A stretch of 8,228 nucleotides of DNA from contig CAUEJN010000050.1 in NCBI GenBank assembly GCA_959018045.1, forward strand, positions 1 through 8,228, given 5' to 3'. Below the pieces are notes generated by a model that saw only the letters and a program-made list of their open reading frames with translations, searched no databases and had not been told where the DNA came from. Each line of letters starts with the position of its first letter. Position 1 is the first letter of the stretch. The position numbers and the translations under genes are program-made. Positions 5,795 to 8,228 of the stretch are shown piece by piece. This DNA is from an uncultured Butyricicoccus sp. (lineage in GTDB: Bacteria > Bacillota > Clostridia > Oscillospirales > Butyricicoccaceae).

Positions 5795-6976
5795 TTATGC
5801 GCGGGTGTACGGATACAGGGTAACACCCTTAACAACGCGGTTTACCTCACCGGTGGGGCACGGATTGTCCGGGGTGATGCCCATAGCCAGGGACTTGAGC
5901 ACTGCCAGAGTCTGTGCAAACAGGATGTAGTCCAGACCGAGCAGAACGTTCTCGTGCTCGCCTTCCAGACCGTAAACAACGGTGTAGTCAACCAGAGCTG
6001 CAACAGCGTCGTCAGCCTTGGACATAACAGCAACGATCTTGTTGCCCTTGCGCTGTCCGCTCATCTCTTTGATGAGGTCAACCTCGTACTGTCTGGTGTA
6101 CGGGTCATCGCTCAGGTAAACAACGGTGATGGTGTCGTCGTTGATAATAGACTTGGGACCATGACGGAAGCCCAGAGGGGTGTCATACATGGTAACAACG
6201 CCGCCGGCGGTCAGCTCCAGCATTTTCAGAGCGGACTCCTGAGAGGTGCCCTTCAGGGTGTTGCTGCCCAGGTAAACGATGCGGTTGAAGTTGTACTCGT
6301 CGACGATCTTCTGTGCGATGCCGTACTGGTTGTCCAGGAAGGACTGGCCAGCCTCGATCATGGTGCGAACCTTTGCGATGGTCTCGTCCAGCTCGTCCAG
6401 ATGGAAGCACAGGTAGGTTGCCAGATACATGTTCGAGAAGCTCGAAGTCATTGCAAAGCTCTGGTCATGAGTCTCGTCGGTCAGGTTGATTGCGTAGCAG
6501 TTATCGGTCGTTGCTGCACGCTTGGACAGAGCGCCGTCCTTGTTGCAGGTAACGAACAGATGGTATACGTGATCGCATACAGCCTCTGCTGCATCGATTG
6601 CGCCGACAGACTCCGGAGAGTTGCCCGAACGGCCGAAGCTGATGAGCAGGGTGGGCTTGGTGCGGGACAGATAAGCCTCAGGGGTTGCAACGATATCGGT
6701 GGTACCGTAGGACTTTACCTTATGGTTCATCAGGCGAGTCAGGTGCGGGAACAGCGCGTTGCCAACGAACTCACTGGTGCCTGCGCCGGTCAGAACGATA
6801 TCGAAATCCTCGCAGGTAACAACCTGATCGATGAACTTCTTGAGCTCGTCCTTATGCTCTGCGATCTGACGGCAGGTCTTTTCCCAAGTTGCCGGCTGCT
6901 GATAAATCTCGGACAGGGTGAATACCGAGGAGGTTTCCTGCATTTTATCTTCGCCAATACCAAATACAGTCTTCAT
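5795..6976 (-). CDS. agaS: AgaS-type SIS-domain galactosamine-6-phosphate deaminase/isomerase
   Basis: This 393-residue cytoplasmic enzyme (E. coli AgaS is about 384) should convert D-galactosamine-6-phosphate to tagatose-6-phosphate plus ammonia. It has two SIS domains: the first carries GAGTSEF (64-70) and the phosphosugar-binding SFGRSGNSPE (113-122); the second carries YLGSNTLKGTSQESALKMLE (235-254) and GFRHGPKS (269-276), the latter strongly AgaS-like. The C-terminus CPTGEVNRVVKGVTLY also matches the family. It lacks the glutaminase domain of GlmS, so it is not a glucosamine-6-phosphate synthase. The ATG follows AAGGAG with 8 bases of spacing. It lies 92 bases after the EIIA gene in the same direction, and the T-less hairpin follows it. 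Its presence with NagA and the tagatose aldolase is the main reason to call this a GalNAc pathway. Confidence 0.93.
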   Translation of the reverse strand: MKTVFGIGEDKMQETSSVFTLSEIYQQPATWEKTCRQIAEHKDELKKFIDQVVTCEDFDIVLTGAGTSEFVGNALFPHLTRLMNHKVKSYGTTDIVATPEAYLSRTKPTLLISFGRSGNSPESVGAIDAAEAVCDHVYHLFVTCNKDGALSKRAATTDNCYAINLTDETHDQSFAMTSSFSNMYLATYLCFHLDELDETIAKVRTMIEAGQSFLDNQYGIAQKIVDEYNFNRIVYLGSNTLKGTSQESALKMLELTAGGVVTMYDTPLGFRHGPKSIINDDTITVVYLSDDPYTRQYEVDLIKEMSGQRKGNKIVAVMSKADDAVAALVDYTVVYGLEGEHENVLLGLDYILFAQTLAVLKSLAMGITPDNPCPTGEVNRVVKGVTLYPYTRA

Positions 6977-6996
6977 GATTATTACTCCTTTTCCTG

Positions 6997-7016
6997 TGCG
7001 GGCAATCTTACCCGCA
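6997..7016 (-). promoter_or_regulatory. Hairpin just upstream of the agaS ribosome binding site
   Basis: TGCGGG-N8-CCCGCA is a perfect 6-base GC-rich stem with an 8-base loop, ending 20 bases before the agaS ATG and shortly before its AAGGAG. No T-run follows on the minus strand. It might affect agaS translation or protect a processed 5' end within the operon. The rest of the 92-base gap to the EIIA gene shows no convincing promoter. Confidence 0.35.
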
Positions 7017-7068
7017 AGCTGTGATCATTGAAAAAATCTGTATGAATTTTCGTGTTTGAGTGAATCTT

Positions 7069-7497
7069 TTAGATTCCGTCTTCGCACTCTTCCTGCTGAA
7101 CAGCCTGGAACTCGTACTTGAGTACCTGCTCGCTGCCGGTCTGCAGTGCGGTCTTAACCAGCTCCTCAACGTCGTCTTCAAACTTACGAGTCATAGAGAC
7201 TTCGAGCAGCATGGGCAGGTTGGTGCCGCCGATCACTGTAACGTTGCCGCGCGGATAGCCGACCTCAACTGCGGTGCGGAACGGGGTACCGCCGACCAGA
7301 TCGGCAAATACCAGGATATGCTCGCAGTCCTTCAGATCGTCGAGCGCCTTGTTCAGCTCGCGGGACAGATCTTCCAGGCTGTAAGTGGGCAGGAAATCAA
7401 CGTAGCGGTAATCTTCCTGCTCGCCCGCAATGAGGTTGACCGAGCTGGTGATGCCCGAGCCAAAGTTTGCGTGTCCAGTTACTAATAATCCGATCAT
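7069..7497 (-). CDS. agaF: Mannose-family PTS enzyme IIA (AgaF-like)
   Basis: This 142-residue cytoplasmic EIIA domain of the mannose/fructose/sorbose PTS family takes a phosphoryl group from HPr on His9 (MIGLLVTGHANFGSG) and passes it to a IIB protein. The typical FADLVGGTPF motif is at about 84-93, followed by VTVIGGTNLPMLLE, another conserved region. It is a stand-alone IIA with no fused IIB. The IIB, IIC and IID partners are absent from the window and should lie nearby or elsewhere. The ATG follows AGGAG with 10 bases of spacing and 36 bases after the TPR-like gene, so the two are probably cotranscribed. Sugar specificity cannot be read from a IIA; the agaF symbol rests on the downstream agaS. 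Confidence 0.92.
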   Translation of the reverse strand: MIGLLVTGHANFGSGITSSVNLIAGEQEDYRYVDFLPTYSLEDLSRELNKALDDLKDCEHILVFADLVGGTPFRTAVEVGYPRGNVTVIGGTNLPMLLEVSMTRKFEDDVEELVKTALQTGSEQVLKYEFQAVQQEECEDGI

Positions 7498-7533
7498 TGT
7501 TCTTCTTCTCCTATCTTCATTATCGAGATACCG

Positions 7534-8217
7534 TCATGAGGACAGTACCGTTTTCCCGGTCTGTGTCTGCTCCTCGAGCTGCTTCATCTGCTTTTCGAGC
7601 AAGGGCACATATACGGCCTGGGGATGGAAGCAAACCTTTGCGTTCTGATAATAAATCAGTGCGTGTTCGTCATCGCCCAGTGCTTCATACTGCCTGGCCA
7701 CCATAAACAAGATGACGCCAAGCGCAAAGCCATAATAATGTTTCCCATTGATCTCGTCGATCATTTCATCAATCAGGTCGGTCTTGTGGTCGATCATGAC
7801 CGCATACGCCTGTTCGCTGAACTTTACATACGCCGCATCCTGCACAGCCCGGATCCCTTCCAGCAGCCATGCCGCGTAAGTACCCTTCCCCCGAATGAGG
7901 AAGGTATGATAATACTGTTCGAGAAAGCTCTTTTTGTCTGCCGGATTCTTGTACGTCGTTGCGATCATCTGCTTGAGTTTTTCCTCAAACGCCGCGGCAT
8001 CCTCTCCCATATACCGTGCACGCAGCTGGTACAGGTCGCAGGTGTAGTCGCCCAAGATTCTGCGCGACATGGCCATATTGGTCAGCCGCTCGACGGTTTC
8101 ACCGTCATTTTTGCGCAGACTCATGTTTAGATTTCTCAGCTGAAAATTTTTGACCGCCTGTACGCCGACGTAGCCGACGAAGGCGAGAAAAATAATCATC
8201 GCCGTCACTGTGCTCAC
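7534..8217 (-). CDS. Membrane-anchored TPR-like protein of unknown function, first gene seen in the EIIA-agaS operon
   Basis: I do not recognise the family. The 227-residue reading begins with a hydrophobic signal anchor (about 5-22, AMIIFLAFVGYVGVQAV), then a basic residue cluster. A mostly helical, charged region follows, likely cytoplasmic given the basic side after the helix. Residues about 164-196 look like a TPR unit: FALGVILFMVARQYEALGD, then EHALIYYQNAK, with the usual G, A, Y and A spacing. Such repeats usually mediate protein contacts. The start used is a GTG at 8217 with GGGG seven bases upstream. The frame stays open to the window edge, so the gene may start further right and be truncated here; an in-frame ATG at 8199 is also possible but would cut into the helix. 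It precedes the EIIA gene by 36 bases in the same direction. A scaffold or regulator of the PTS complex is a guess. Confidence 0.8.
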   Translation of the reverse strand: MSTVTAMIIFLAFVGYVGVQAVKNFQLRNLNMSLRKNDGETVERLTNMAMSRRILGDYTCDLYQLRARYMGEDAAAFEEKLKQMIATTYKNPADKKSFLEQYYHTFLIRGKGTYAAWLLEGIRAVQDAAYVKFSEQAYAVMIDHKTDLIDEMIDEINGKHYYGFALGVILFMVARQYEALGDDEHALIYYQNAKVCFHPQAVYVPLLEKQMKQLEEQTQTGKTVLSS

Positions 8218-8228
8218 AAAATAACCCC

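Noticed and set aside
5954..7024. Plus-strand open frame of 356 codons opposite agaS
   Set aside because: AgaS motifs are unmistakable on the minus strand. This frame is a shadow without a plausible start signal.
7062..7076. Inverted repeat GAATC-N5-GATTC at the EIIA stop codon as a terminator
   Set aside because: The stem is only five AT-rich pairs with no T-run after it on the minus strand. It is too weak to call.

Overview
This window looks like a carbohydrate-use locus from a low-to-mid-GC Gram-positive gut anaerobe. I suspect a Clostridia/Oscillospiraceae-type bacterium, judging from strong AAGGAG-type ribosome binding sites, a mannose-family PTS enzyme, a YajC-like gene inside a sugar operon, and moderately GC-rich third codon positions. 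The genus is a guess and no marker gene is present. All the recognisable enzymes fit one pathway, catabolism of N-acetylgalactosamine (GalNAc, possibly also other amino sugars) through tagatose phosphates.

Layout from left to right. Positions 1-1242 (minus) hold a nearly complete GatZ/KbaZ non-catalytic tagatose-bisphosphate aldolase subunit, cut by the left edge. A 172-base divergent intergenic region with overlapping face-to-face promoters separates it from the catalytic class II aldolase GatY/KbaY (1415-2266, plus), which ends at a strong hairpin terminator. Convergent to that, nagA (4008-2860, minus) is followed without a gap by a four-helix membrane protein of unknown function (2859-2317). 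A second divergent region (4009-4209) holds a good promoter and several inverted repeats in front of an AraC-family regulator (4210-5430, plus). The regulator overlaps the 3' end of a small YajC-like membrane protein (5665-5387, minus). The rest is a minus-strand operon, read right to left: a membrane-anchored TPR-like protein (8217-7534), a mannose-family EIIA (agaF-like, 7497-7069), agaS (6976-5795), two hairpins, then yajC.

How the genes fit together (inference from known families): a mannose-type PTS imports GalNAc as GalNAc-6-phosphate. NagA/AgaA removes the acetyl group, and AgaS converts galactosamine-6-phosphate to tagatose-6-phosphate. A kinase outside the window phosphorylates this, and KbaY with KbaZ cleaves tagatose-1,6-bisphosphate to DHAP and glyceraldehyde-3-phosphate. 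The PTS IIB, IIC and IID components and the tagatose-6-phosphate kinase are not in the window. The AraC-type protein is the likely local regulator.

The least explained parts are three membrane-associated accessory genes (the YajC paralogue, the TPR-like protein and the four-helix protein), the araC/yajC antisense arrangement, and the paired hairpins between agaS and yajC. I see no tRNA, rRNA, CRISPR array, insertion sequence or phage gene.
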